From: Bacillota bacterium
GTDB lineage: Bacteria > Bacillota > Clostridia > Oscillospirales > Oscillospiraceae
NCBI GenBank assembly: GCA_029225225.1
Contig: JAQXWB010000023.1
Span: forward strand, 1 to 32,412
DNA: 32,412 bases
Reading direction: 5' to 3'
A program made the position numbers and the translations under genes. This document shows positions 23,008 to 30,743 of this stretch, one piece after another. How positions within the stretch are numbered: position 1 is the stretch's first letter; the number at the start of each line of letters is the position of its first letter. A model generated the notes under the pieces. That model was not told the DNA's origin, did no database searches, and worked only from the letters and a program-made list of their open reading frames with translations.

Positions 23008-23154
23008 CTAATTCTGATGGCTGCCGAGGTGTGCTGCGTCTTTTTGCGTGAAGATATACGGGAGCGTCATTCCGAAGGCATCCACACCGAACGCGGACAG
23101 CATATTGGCAACCCCCGCAAAGGCGCAGGAGGCGGGGAAGGTGATATCTTTCAT
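23008..23154 (-). pseudogene. Fragment of a C39-peptidase-like (BtrH-type) protein
   Basis: 48-residue frame starting MKDITFPASCAFAGVANMLS and ending in TLPYIFTQKD and a short tail. FPASCAFAGVANML resembles the nucleophile region of papain-fold C39/BtrH-like domains, but the histidine half is missing and the frame stops soon after, so it is probably the surviving N-terminal end of a longer gene. The start overlaps the stop of the 55-residue gene as ATGA. It could alternatively be a true short peptide, since the pair looks like a translated unit. A/T-rich sequence follows without a terminator. Confidence 0.5.
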
Positions 23155-23318
23155 GATACCCGTGCTTTTTGGAGTGAAAAAGCTTTCTTCATCAGCAGCA
23201 GTACGCCGTACCATAGGTTTATCATTCCCGCAATCAGCAGTACCGCGCCTTTCTTTGTACTCACCATATGCGGTAAATAACGCTTGCTGTTTTTCTTCTC
23301 CTGTGCTACAATATCCAT
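23151..23318 (-). CDS. 55-residue single-pass membrane peptide
   Basis: Starts MDIVAQEKKNSKRYLPHMVS and has a hydrophobic segment GAVLLIAGMINLWYGVLLLM (24-43) flanked by lysines, as in a small membrane anchor or partner protein. AAAGGACT lies before the ATG, inside one arm of an inverted repeat. It is coupled (ATGA) to the C39-like fragment. The pairing of a small membrane peptide with a cysteine-protease-like gene is unusual; no family recognised. Confidence 0.55.
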   Translation of the reverse strand: MDIVAQEKKNSKRYLPHMVSTKKGAVLLIAGMINLWYGVLLLMKKAFSLQKARVS

Positions 23319-23381
23319 GGCGATTGAGTCCTTTCATTAGTTTTGAGGTGTGGTAACTTTATTCTAATGAACTCAATCGCC
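23319..23381 (-). promoter_or_regulatory. Inverted repeat covering the ribosome-binding site of the 55-residue gene
   Basis: Arms GGCGATTGAGTCCTTTCATTAG (given here only by ends: 23319-23340) and 23364-23381 are complementary over GGCGATTGAGT and TCATTAG, with a 4-nt bulge and a 23-nt loop. The AAAGGA ribosome-binding site lies inside the stem, so the RNA could hide its own start. Confidence 0.55.
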
Positions 23382-23451
23382 TTTGTCTACCACTTTGGTC
23401 TCACATCAATTGTATACCTACATGTATTTTTCAAAACAATCAAAAAAGCGC

Positions 23452-23480
23452 TTGACAAACCGTAGAAGATCCGCTATAAT
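23452..23480 (+). promoter_or_regulatory. Consensus promoter of tRNA-Gly
   Basis: TTGACA (23452-23457), 17-nt spacer, TATAAT (23475-23480): exact sigma-70 consensus, 14 nt before the tRNA 5' end. Confidence 0.93.
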
Positions 23481-23493
23481 AATTCCTGCAAAT

Positions 23494-23569
23494 GCGGGTG
23501 TAGCTCATCCGGTAGAGCGCCACCTTGCCAAGGTGGAGGTAGCGAGTTCGAGCCTCGTCACCCGCTCCA
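23494..23569 (+). tRNA. tRNA-Gly (anticodon GCC)
   Basis: 76-nt cloverleaf: acceptor GCGGGTG/CACCCGC, D arm GCTC/GAGC, anticodon arm CCACC-TTGCCAA-GGTGG with anticodon GCC, T arm GCGAG-TTCGAGC-CTCGT, discriminator T and encoded CCA. It sits between a consensus promoter and a terminator as a single-gene unit. Confidence 0.97.
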
Positions 23570-23570
23570 A

Positions 23571-23592
23571 AAAACACGCTTCGGCGTGTTTT
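23571..23592 (+). terminator. Terminator of tRNA-Gly
   Basis: Stem AAAACACGC/GCGTGTTTT with TTCG tetraloop and a run of T (TTTTTTATT) after it. Confidence 0.93.
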
Positions 23593-23610
23593 TTATTATA
23601 TAATGAAATG

Positions 23611-23650
23611 AAGGAACTCTCCAACGGTGTAAGCGGATGGGGAGTTCCTT
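23611..23650. terminator. Hairpin after the transglutaminase-like gene
   Basis: AAGGAACTC/GAGTTCCTT with an inner TCCA/TGG pairing, followed on the plus strand by TTTTTT. It lies 5 nt past the stop of the minus-strand gene; the U-tract suits the plus direction better. Confidence 0.65.
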
Positions 23651-23655
23651 TTTTG

Positions 23656-24972
23656 TTACGGTGTTTCTATTGTCTCCTCTGTCTCACTTGACGAGGATTC
23701 GGTCGGCAGTTCCGTCGGCGGCTCGTCGGTCGGCTCCGACGATTCCGTAGGCGTTGTGGTGGTCTCGGTTTCTCCGCCGTTTTCGGTGTTTTCGACATTC
23801 CCGGCGTTTTCGCCATTCCCGGTATTTCCGCCGTTCACGGGTTCCTCCGGCGGCTGCTCCTCCGGCTCCGGCGTCGCGGGATAGGCGCTTTCGTCCCAAA
23901 GGTAGCCCGCTTCCGTCAGTTCCTTCGTCGTCAGAAGCTGCAGCTCCGTCTCCTCCTGCTCCACAGAGCGCATTAAATCGACATAATAGTACTCTCCGTC
24001 AAGGCAGAGCAGATTCCAGTACCGCGCCGTACCGTTCAAGGTGCCGGTAACGATGCGGCAATCCAAATTCGCCGTAAGGCACTCGGAATAGAACACCGAG
24101 GCAAATGACAGGCTGTGCGCCACGTTCTCGCAGAGCAGACTGTAGGCGGGCATGGTGGGTTCCTCTTGCGTCATCGTATAGTCAAAGCGCTCCGTCAGAA
24201 AGCGGAACAGCAACGTAGCGCGGGAGGAGGCATCCTCCCCCGTGCGGACATAGCTCGAGGCAGATGAGAGTGTCGTTGTGACCAAATTTTGCAAAAGGCG
24301 GAGCGTTTCCCGTTCTGCGGGATAGACAAAGTGCAGCTCCAAAATGCGCGTCTCCCCCTCGAGCGGGTAGACCTCAGCGGACAGCTCGGGCAGCGCCGTG
24401 ACAAGCTCCGGATGCTCGATGCAGTAGCTGCGGATGTAAGCGGCAAAATCCGTCGGCTCGTAGTTTCGGATACGCAGCGTAAGCGCGGTGTCATAATTGA
24501 CCAGCGCCTGCTGTATTTTCTGAAACGCGCTGTTGTTGCCGTTGACGGTCACGATAGCGTCCACCTCGGCAGCGCTGCGGCGGAAGACGATGCGCAGAGA
24601 GATCTCGCCCTCCTTGGCCGTCCCGGTCAGCTCATAGTCGGCATAGTCCACGGCAAAGGCGCCGATCGGCTCCTCCTCGGTAGCGTAGCGTACCGTCTCG
24701 CTGAGGTCGGCGGAGATATCGCCGTCATAATTACGGACGAGGATCGTACCATGCTCCGTCCAATCTCGAATAAAGGAAAGCACCGCGCCGCGCAGCTCAT
24801 TTCTGCCGGTAACGACGGGCGGCTGCTCCTCCTCGGTCGGGGCAGGCTCCGGCAGCGTCTGCTCCACATGCTCCCGCACCGTCAGAGCGTCATCCTTGAC
24901 CCACGCACCGTTGCAGGCGGTCAGCGAAAAAAGCAGACCGAGCAGAAGTAAAAACGCGGTAAAACGCTTCAT
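23656..24972 (-). CDS. Transglutaminase-like lipoprotein, probably inactive
   Basis: 438-residue lipoprotein. The signal ends at lipobox LTAC (C20). A mixed domain (60-230) precedes a transglutaminase-like core (about 245-335). In this core SLSFASVF is where CxGYAxxF is expected, so Ser287 stands for the catalytic cysteine. RYWN (317-320) stands where HAWN is expected, so Arg replaces the histidine; D332 in VDL is kept. The protein is therefore likely a binding domain without protease/transamidase activity. The C-terminal 80 residues are low-complexity Glu/Pro/Asn-Gly/Thr. It lies downstream of yitT with a 182-nt repeat-bearing gap, so it has its own promoter or a long transcript. Confidence 0.75.
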   Translation of the reverse strand: MKRFTAFLLLLGLLFSLTACNGAWVKDDALTVREHVEQTLPEPAPTEEEQPPVVTGRNELRGAVLSFIRDWTEHGTILVRNYDGDISADLSETVRYATEEEPIGAFAVDYADYELTGTAKEGEISLRIVFRRSAAEVDAIVTVNGNNSAFQKIQQALVNYDTALTLRIRNYEPTDFAAYIRSYCIEHPELVTALPELSAEVYPLEGETRILELHFVYPAERETLRLLQNLVTTTLSSASSYVRTGEDASSRATLLFRFLTERFDYTMTQEEPTMPAYSLLCENVAHSLSFASVFYSECLTANLDCRIVTGTLNGTARYWNLLCLDGEYYYVDLMRSVEQEETELQLLTTKELTEAGYLWDESAYPATPEPEEQPPEEPVNGGNTGNGENAGNVENTENGGETETTTTPTESSEPTDEPPTELPTESSSSETEETIETP

Positions 24973-25011
24973 ATTGCCAACCTCCCATTGATTTTTTCAA
25001 CACGCCATCTC

Positions 25012-25127
25012 CCTGTAGGGTGGGGACATGTCCCCGCGGGTGCAGGAACTACCGACTGCGTACAAATTTGTTCGTCTGTACCGTCTGCCGCTTCGCGGTC
25101 GGCTGGGACATGTCCCCGCCCTACAGG
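25012..25127. repeat. Inverted-repeat element, family 2 (MITE-like)
   Basis: 116-bp unit with arms of about 23 nt: left begins CCTGTAGGGTGGGGACATG, right is its near-complement ending CCCGCCCTACAGG (about two mismatches). The centre holds GTGCAGGAACTACC and GCGTACAAA, which also occur in the linker of family 1. No frame inside. Possibly moved by a transposase encoded elsewhere. Confidence 0.75.
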
Positions 25128-25154
25128 ATTAAGTCTTATCGTCAAGAATCAGTA

Positions 25155-26030
25155 TTACAGCTCAAACCGGTCATAGCGTTTAAAGCCGTCGCCGAGCACC
25201 TGCTGGGCGTCCTGAAGGATGATAAACGCGTCCGGGTCGATCCCCATAACCAGTTCCTTGAGCTGGGCAAGCTGCTTTTTCTTCACGGCGCTCAGCAAAA
25301 CATATTTATCGCTCCGCTTGTAAAACCCCTGTCCTTGCAGCAGCGTCACGCCGCGGTCGAGTTTGCCGTCGATGGCGGTCGCGATCTCCTCAAATTTGTC
25401 GGAGATGATGAGGGCGACCTTCGCGTAATCAAAGCCATAAACAACCTTGTCCAGCATAACGGACGAGAGGTAAAGCGTGATAACACTATACAGGGTATTG
25501 GTAAACTGCCGGTAAACAACACCGGTCGCGACGGCGATGAGCAGATCCATGCAGAGCATAAGCTTGCCGATGGGGAAATTGCGGAATTTAAGCTTGAGCA
25601 GGCGTGCCACGATGTCCGTGCCGCCGGTGGACGCGCCTGCGAGGAAAACCACGCCCAGCCCGACGCCGACCACCACGCCGCCGAAGATCGCGGCAACGAG
25701 CGGATCCATCGGCACGACGGGCAGGAGCTTTGCAAACAAGTCAAACCCGACGGAGGAAATCAGCATACCGAACATCGAGCCGAAGAAGAAGTATTTCCCG
25801 ATCTGGCGATATCCGAAGAAAAACAGCGGGATGTTGATCATCGCGCTCAGGATACCGACGGTCAGCCATTTGGACTGCGTCGCGTAGACAATGAGCATGG
25901 CAATGCCGGACACACCGCCGCAGTTGATGCCGCTCGGCTCCAAAAACAGGTCAAAGCCGAGGGCAAACAGGGTGCTGCCGACGAGAATCATCAAACTATT
26001 GCGAAGCATTTCACGTTTCGTCTGTTTCAT
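25155..26030 (-). CDS. YitT family membrane protein
   Basis: 291-residue protein of the YitT (DUF161/DUF2179) family. Five to six hydrophobic segments fill residues 10-190, including the repeated GGVSGIA (38-44) and GASTGGTDIVARLL (131-144) motifs. The cytosolic DUF2179 domain is at about 215-280 (RGVTLLQGQGFYKRSDKYVL). The role is not known; transport is suspected. It starts 4 nt after the parC stop with GGAG in the parC end, so it is co-transcribed with parC. Confidence 0.88.
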   Translation of the reverse strand: MKQTKREMLRNSLMILVGSTLFALGFDLFLEPSGINCGGVSGIAMLIVYATQSKWLTVGILSAMINIPLFFFGYRQIGKYFFFGSMFGMLISSVGFDLFAKLLPVVPMDPLVAAIFGGVVVGVGLGVVFLAGASTGGTDIVARLLKLKFRNFPIGKLMLCMDLLIAVATGVVYRQFTNTLYSVITLYLSSVMLDKVVYGFDYAKVALIISDKFEEIATAIDGKLDRGVTLLQGQGFYKRSDKYVLLSAVKKKQLAQLKELVMGIDPDAFIILQDAQQVLGDGFKRYDRFEL

Positions 26031-26034
26031 TGGC

Positions 26035-28278
26035 TTACAGCTCCATCACAATTTGTTTTTCCTCCGCGTCCTCGTCCTTTAACAAAGCGCCTGCGGCGGG
26101 GATGGTGCGGGTGCGGTAGCGCGCGGCGTTGACAATGCCGCTGTTCTCCAAGATTGCGGCGCGATGCACGGCGGCTTTCCGTTTCAGCGTCATAACGGCG
26201 ACGCCCTGCGTGGCGCGGGTCGTCTTGGGGGAAAGCTGCGCCGTCGAGAAGATCAGCGCGCGTCCCTCGGTGGAGTAGAGGACAAGCTGCTTTTCCTCCT
26301 TGCATAAGAACACCGCCTTGAGCGGGCTCTTATCGGAATAGGCGCCGGTCAGCTTGCGGCGGTTGGACTTTGTCGCATAGGCGGAAAGCTCCACCTTTGC
26401 GACCTTGCCGTTTTCATAAACGAAAAGGACAAAGCCCGTATAATCGCCGGGGAAGCAGACATCCATAACGCTCTCCCCCTCGTCAAAGCCCAACTTTGCG
26501 GGCAGATAGTCGCCCAAAACGGAGGCCTTGGTGTCGTCAAAATCCGCGCAGCGCGCCTTATAGACCTGATATTTGTCGGTAAAGACCAGCAGCTCGGCGG
26601 CGTTCGTCGTCTCGCAGCTATATTTCAGCCCGTCGCCCTCCTTAAAGCGCTGCTCGCCGGACATGCGGAGCGACTGCGGCGTGATCTTCTTGAAGTAGCC
26701 CTCGCGGGAGACGAACACCGTCACGGGATAATCGGGGATCTCCTCCGTCTCCTCGGGCAGCTCCTCTGCGGAATCGGCGGCAATGCCGGTTTTGCGCTCC
26801 TTGCCGTACTTCTCCGCAACGGCGTCCAGCTCCTTGATGATCACATTGCGGAGCTTTTTCTCGCTCTTGAGCAGCTCATCCAGCTCCGCGATCTCACGTT
26901 CGAGGGTATCGACCTCCTGCGTCCGCTTGAGGATATATTCCTTGTTAATGTTGCGCAGCTTGATCTCCGCGACAAATTCCGCCTGCGTTTCGTCAATGCC
27001 GAAGCCGATCATCAGATTCGGAATCACCTCCGCGTCGGACTCCGTCTCGCGGATGATGCGGATGGCCTTGTCGATGTCCAGCAGGATGCGCTTCAGGCCC
27101 TTGAGCAGATGGAGCTTGTCGGCTTTTTTCTGCTTTTGGTAGTAGACACGGCGGCGGACGCATTCGGTGCGCCACGCGGTCCACTCCTCAATGATCTCCC
27201 GCACGCCCATCACGCGCGGCATGCCCGCGATCAGCAGGTTGAAGTTGCAGCCGAAGGAATCCGTCAGCGGCGTCGCGCGCATAAGCTTCTGCATGAATTT
27301 GTCGGGATCTACGCCGCGCTTGAGGTCGATGGTCAGCTTCATGCCGGACAGATCCGTCTCGTCGCGCATATCGTTGATCTCGCGAATCTTGCCCGCCTTG
27401 ATCAGCTCCGAGACCTTATCGACAATCGCCTCGGTCGTTGTGGAATACGGGATCTCATAGATCTCAATGAGATTGCCCTCCTTGACATAGCGCCAGCGGG
27501 CACGGATACGAATGCTGCCGCGTCCGGTGCGGTAAATCTCCGCGATCTCCTCCGGCGTGTTGAGAATTTCGCCGCCCGTGGAGAAGTCGGGCGCTGGCAT
27601 ATACTCCATCAGATCGCAGTCGGGATTTTTGATCCACGCGGCCGTCGCCTTGCAGACCTCTCGGAGATTGAACGAGCAGATATTGCTTGCCATGCCGACC
27701 GCAATGCCCATGTTCGCCGAAGCAAGGACATTCGGGAAGGAGGTGGGCAGCAGCGTCGGCTCTTTCATGGTGCTGTCGTAGTTTTCCACAAAATCGACGG
27801 TCTCCGCGTCGATGTCGCGGAAGATTTCGGCGCAGATCGGCTCTAACTTCGCCTCGGTGTAGCGCGAAGCGGCGTAGGCCATATCGCGAGAATAGACCTT
27901 GCCGAAGTTGCCCTTCGAATCGACAAAGGGCGTCAGCAGCGCCTCGTTGCCGCGCGACAGGCGCACCATCGTCTCATAAATTGCCGCGTCACCGTGGGGA
28001 TTTAAGCGCATCGTCTGCCCGACGATGTTGGCGGACTTCGTTCTGCCGCCGTTCAAAAGCCCCATTTTGTACATCGTGTATAAAAGCTTGCGGTGCGAGG
28101 GCTTGAAGCCGTCGATCTCGGGAATGGCGCGCGAGACAATGACGCTCATCGCATAGGGCATATAGTTGACCGTCAGCGTGTCCGTAATCGGCTGCTCCAG
28201 CACCTCCGCCCGCAGCCCCTCAACCCGCGACGTGTCGATATTTTTCTTAGTATCCTGTTCCTTTTTCTTCTTTGCCAT
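26035..28278 (-). CDS. parC: Type IIA DNA topoisomerase, subunit A (ParC-like)
   Basis: 747-residue breakage-reunion subunit that cuts and rejoins DNA with ParE. The N-terminal winged-helix part has the catalytic tyrosine Y140 in AASRYTEAKL. The segment matching the quinolone-determining loop reads LNPHGDAAIYETM, so Ala98 stands where most ParC/GyrA have serine. A coiled coil (about 410-530) and a C-terminal beta-pinwheel (from about 560) follow. The clear GyrA-box QRRGGKG is not visible, which favours topoisomerase IV over gyrase. The start at 28278 (MAKKKKEQD) has AGGGATGAG upstream; a frame to 28434 runs through repeats and is rejected. It follows parE after a 304-nt repeat gap. Confidence 0.88.
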   Translation of the reverse strand: MAKKKKEQDTKKNIDTSRVEGLRAEVLEQPITDTLTVNYMPYAMSVIVSRAIPEIDGFKPSHRKLLYTMYKMGLLNGGRTKSANIVGQTMRLNPHGDAAIYETMVRLSRGNEALLTPFVDSKGNFGKVYSRDMAYAASRYTEAKLEPICAEIFRDIDAETVDFVENYDSTMKEPTLLPTSFPNVLASANMGIAVGMASNICSFNLREVCKATAAWIKNPDCDLMEYMPAPDFSTGGEILNTPEEIAEIYRTGRGSIRIRARWRYVKEGNLIEIYEIPYSTTTEAIVDKVSELIKAGKIREINDMRDETDLSGMKLTIDLKRGVDPDKFMQKLMRATPLTDSFGCNFNLLIAGMPRVMGVREIIEEWTAWRTECVRRRVYYQKQKKADKLHLLKGLKRILLDIDKAIRIIRETESDAEVIPNLMIGFGIDETQAEFVAEIKLRNINKEYILKRTQEVDTLEREIAELDELLKSEKKLRNVIIKELDAVAEKYGKERKTGIAADSAEELPEETEEIPDYPVTVFVSREGYFKKITPQSLRMSGEQRFKEGDGLKYSCETTNAAELLVFTDKYQVYKARCADFDDTKASVLGDYLPAKLGFDEGESVMDVCFPGDYTGFVLFVYENGKVAKVELSAYATKSNRRKLTGAYSDKSPLKAVFLCKEEKQLVLYSTEGRALIFSTAQLSPKTTRATQGVAVMTLKRKAAVHRAAILENSGIVNAARYRTRTIPAAGALLKDEDAEEKQIVMEL

Positions 28279-28326
28279 AAGCTCATCCCTTTTTGAGAGA
28301 ATTCTGTGGTGTATCATCAGTGAACC

Positions 28327-28574
28327 GTGAATAGTGAACGGTGAATAGTGAATAGGTAAAGTGCTCTGCGCGAATTGAAAAGCGCGAGGGTTTCCCCTCC
28401 ATGTCATTGCGAGCCGAGGAACGAGGCGTGGCAATCTCGTGCAGAATTACCGTGTTCGTACAAACCTATTGCCGAAGATTGCCACGTCGCTGCGCTCCTC
28501 GCAATGACAAATTAGGACAGCCATTTTGTATCAACGAGCCTGTCTCTTGACGCAGCACTATTCACTATTCACTA
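28327..28574. repeat. Outer inverted repeats around the family 1 element
   Basis: GTGAATAGTGAACGGTGAAT (from 28327) and CACTATTCACTATTCACTAC (28556-28575) are inverted relative to each other and enclose the family 1 copy. This may be an older element into which the palindrome inserted. Confidence 0.6.
28403..28508. repeat. Intergenic palindromic element, family 1, full copy
   Basis: Left arm GTCATTGCGAGCCGAGGAAC to GGCAATCTC, linker with GTGCAGAATTACC and GTTCGTACAAACC, right arm from AGATTGCCACG to CTCGCAATGAC. Same architecture as the copies at 4131 and 4264 but more diverged. Confidence 0.88.
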
Positions 28575-28582
28575 CTTCCACC

Positions 28583-30562
28583 TTACGAAATATCCGCCAA
28601 GTCTAAATACTGGCTTCCGTTCTCCGCGATATAGTCCTTCCTTCCCGCGAGGTTGTCCCCGAGGAGGAGGTCAAAATAGATCGAGGTCTTCTCTGCGTCC
28701 TCGGGCATGACTTTTATCAGGCGGCGCGTCTCGGGGTTCATCGTCGTCATCCACATCATCTCGGGTTCGTTTTCGCCCAAGCCCTTGGAGCGGGAGATCG
28801 TGTATTTTTGCTTGCCGAGCTTTCCCAAGATCTCCGTTTTCTCCGCTTCCGTGTAAGCGAAATAGGTCTTATCCTTCGTGTTGATCTCAAACAGCGGCGA
28901 TTCCGCGATATAGACATAGCCCTCGCGGATGAGCGTGGGCGCAAGGCGGTAGAGCATCGTCAAAATCAGCGTGCGGATCTGGTAGCCGTCCACGTCCGCG
29001 TCGGTGCAGATGATGATCTTGTTCCAGCGCAGATTCGCAAGATCAAAGGCAGTCAGATCCTTAACGTGCTTGTCCTTGACCTCGACGCCGCAGCCGAGCA
29101 CGCGCAGGAGATCGGTGATGATGTCGCTCTTAAAAATGCGGCTGTAGTCCGCCTTGAGGCAGTTAAGGATCTTGCCGCGCACGGGCATGATACCCTGAAA
29201 CTCCGCGTCGCGCGAGAGCTTAACCGAGCCCATAGCCGAGTCGCCCTCGACAATATACAGCTCGCGTTTGCCTGTGTCTCGGCTGCGGCAATCGACGAAT
29301 TTCTGCACGCGGTTGGCGATATCGACCTTGCCCGCCAGCTTTCCCTTGACGGCGGCGCGTGTCTTTTCGGCAGTCTCGCGGCTGCGCTTGTTGATGAGCA
29401 CCTGATCGGCGATCTTGTCCGCCTCCGCCTTGTTCTCGATAAAATAGACCTGTAAGCTGCTGCGGAAAAACTCCGTCATTGCCTCCTGAATGAACTTGTT
29501 GTTGATGGATTTTTTCGTCTGATTCTCATAGGAGGTCTGTGTAGAAAAACAGTTTGTCACCAGCACAAGGCAGTCCGCGACATCCTGATAGGAGATCTTC
29601 GTCTCGTTTTTCGTGTATTTCCCGCTCTGCTTCAGATAGGCGTCGATGGCATAGACAAACGCGTTGCGCGCCGCGCGTTCGGGGGAACCGCCGTGCTCGA
29701 GCCAAGAGGAGTTATGGTAATATTCCTGCCGGCTCAGCGTGCGGGAGAAGCAGACGGCGGCGGAGATGCGCACCTTATAATCCGGCTTGTCCGCGCGGTC
29801 GCGTCCCTTGCGTTCGCACTCCCAATACTGCGGCATTGTAAAGGCGTTGCCCTCGGTCATCTCGTTGATATAATCGACGATGCCGTGCTCGTAGCAAAAA
29901 TCCGTCGTCTCAAACTTGCCGCCGACCTGATTGCGGAAGCGGAAGGTCACACCCGCATTCACCACGGACTGCCGCTTGAGCACATCCACAAAATAGTCCA
30001 CCGGAATGTCAATGTCGGTAAAGACCTCCAAATCCGGCTTCCAGCGGAAGCGCGAACCGGTCTTTTTGCGGTCTGCAGGCTCCTTCTTCATCTCTCCGAC
30101 GATCTCACCGTGCTCGAAATGCAGGGTGTATTTGAAGCCGTCGCGGTAGATGCAGGCGTCGAAAAACTCCGAGGCATACTGCGTCGCGCAGGTGCCGAGG
30201 CCGTTCAGGCCGAGGCTGTATTCGTAGCTGTCGCCGCTGTTGTTGTTATATTTGCCCCCCGCGTACATCTCGCAGAAGACCAGCTCCCAGTTATAGCGCT
30301 GCTCCTTCTCGTTCCAGTCCACGGGGCAGCCGCGCCCGAAGTCCTCAACCTCGATGCTGCGGTCGGCGTAGCGCGTGACGATAATCAGATCGCCGTGCCC
30401 CTCGCGCGCCTCGTCGATGGCGTTCGAGAGGATCTCAAACACGGCGTGCTCGCAGCCGGTCAGGTCATCCGAACCGAAGATGACGGCAGGACGCTTGCGC
30501 ACGCGGTCCGCGCCCACCAGCACGCTGATGCTTTCATTTCCGTAAGTCTGCTTTTTTGCCAT
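28583..30562 (-). CDS. parE: Type IIA DNA topoisomerase, subunit B (ParE-like), divergent
   Basis: 659-residue ATPase subunit. GHKL motifs: EILSNAIDEA (E44, N47), DFGRGCPV (74-81; usual form DNGRGIPV), and YSLGLNGLGTCATQYAS (115-131; usual form GLHGVGASVVNALS). The TOPRIM part carries EGDSAMGS (usual EGDSAGGS), PVRGKILN and CTDADVDGYQIRTL. These replacements show an unusual subgroup, presumably a second enzyme beside an ordinary gyrase elsewhere. GAGGA before the ATG at 30562 and a strong promoter further up support the start. It is read with parC. ParE rather than GyrB is chosen because of the partner and the absence of gyrase-specific inserts. Confidence 0.87.
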   Translation of the reverse strand: MAKKQTYGNESISVLVGADRVRKRPAVIFGSDDLTGCEHAVFEILSNAIDEAREGHGDLIIVTRYADRSIEVEDFGRGCPVDWNEKEQRYNWELVFCEMYAGGKYNNNSGDSYEYSLGLNGLGTCATQYASEFFDACIYRDGFKYTLHFEHGEIVGEMKKEPADRKKTGSRFRWKPDLEVFTDIDIPVDYFVDVLKRQSVVNAGVTFRFRNQVGGKFETTDFCYEHGIVDYINEMTEGNAFTMPQYWECERKGRDRADKPDYKVRISAAVCFSRTLSRQEYYHNSSWLEHGGSPERAARNAFVYAIDAYLKQSGKYTKNETKISYQDVADCLVLVTNCFSTQTSYENQTKKSINNKFIQEAMTEFFRSSLQVYFIENKAEADKIADQVLINKRSRETAEKTRAAVKGKLAGKVDIANRVQKFVDCRSRDTGKRELYIVEGDSAMGSVKLSRDAEFQGIMPVRGKILNCLKADYSRIFKSDIITDLLRVLGCGVEVKDKHVKDLTAFDLANLRWNKIIICTDADVDGYQIRTLILTMLYRLAPTLIREGYVYIAESPLFEINTKDKTYFAYTEAEKTEILGKLGKQKYTISRSKGLGENEPEMMWMTTMNPETRRLIKVMPEDAEKTSIYFDLLLGDNLAGRKDYIAENGSQYLDLADIS

Positions 30563-30621
30563 AGTGTCCTCACCAATTCCGCGAATATTTTCGCAAAATA
30601 CTCCATTTTATTATTATATGT

Positions 30622-30650
30622 AGTATATCCGACCGCGGTGAAAAAGTCAA
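30622..30650 (-). promoter_or_regulatory. Promoter of parE
   Basis: Minus strand TTGACT (30650-30645), 17-nt spacer, TATACT (30627-30622), about 60 nt before the parE ATG. It is divergent from the GH3 promoter. Confidence 0.85.
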
Positions 30651-30685
30651 GAAAAAGCAGGTCTGCATAAATTTTCCGAAAGGGC

Positions 30686-30714
30686 TTGTAATTTCCCCGC
30701 GTATCCGTTAAAAT
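30686..30714 (+). promoter_or_regulatory. Probable promoter of the GH3 gene
   Basis: TTGTAA (30686-30691), 17-nt spacer, TAAAAT (30709-30714), 30 nt before the ATG, with GAGGAG as ribosome-binding site. Confidence 0.65.
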
Positions 30715-30743
30715 GATAAAAAGAGAAAGCGAGGAGATGCCAT

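Larger units (their letters stand above)
28279..28582. other. Gap between parE and parC with nested inverted repeats
   Basis: 304 nt. Outer inverted repeats (GTGAATAGTGAA type at 28327-28354 and TTCACTATTCAC type at 28556-28574) surround a family 1 palindromic element (28403-28508). No gene and no convincing promoter seen for parC. Confidence 0.75.

Noticed and set aside
25020-26132. Plus-strand open frame of 370 codons opposite yitT
   Set aside because: Begins inside a repeat and runs antisense to yitT; no conserved features.
28279-28434. N-terminal extension of ParC
   Set aside because: The extra 52 codons run through repeat DNA and outer inverted repeats; the ATG at 28278 has a ribosome-binding site and the expected start.
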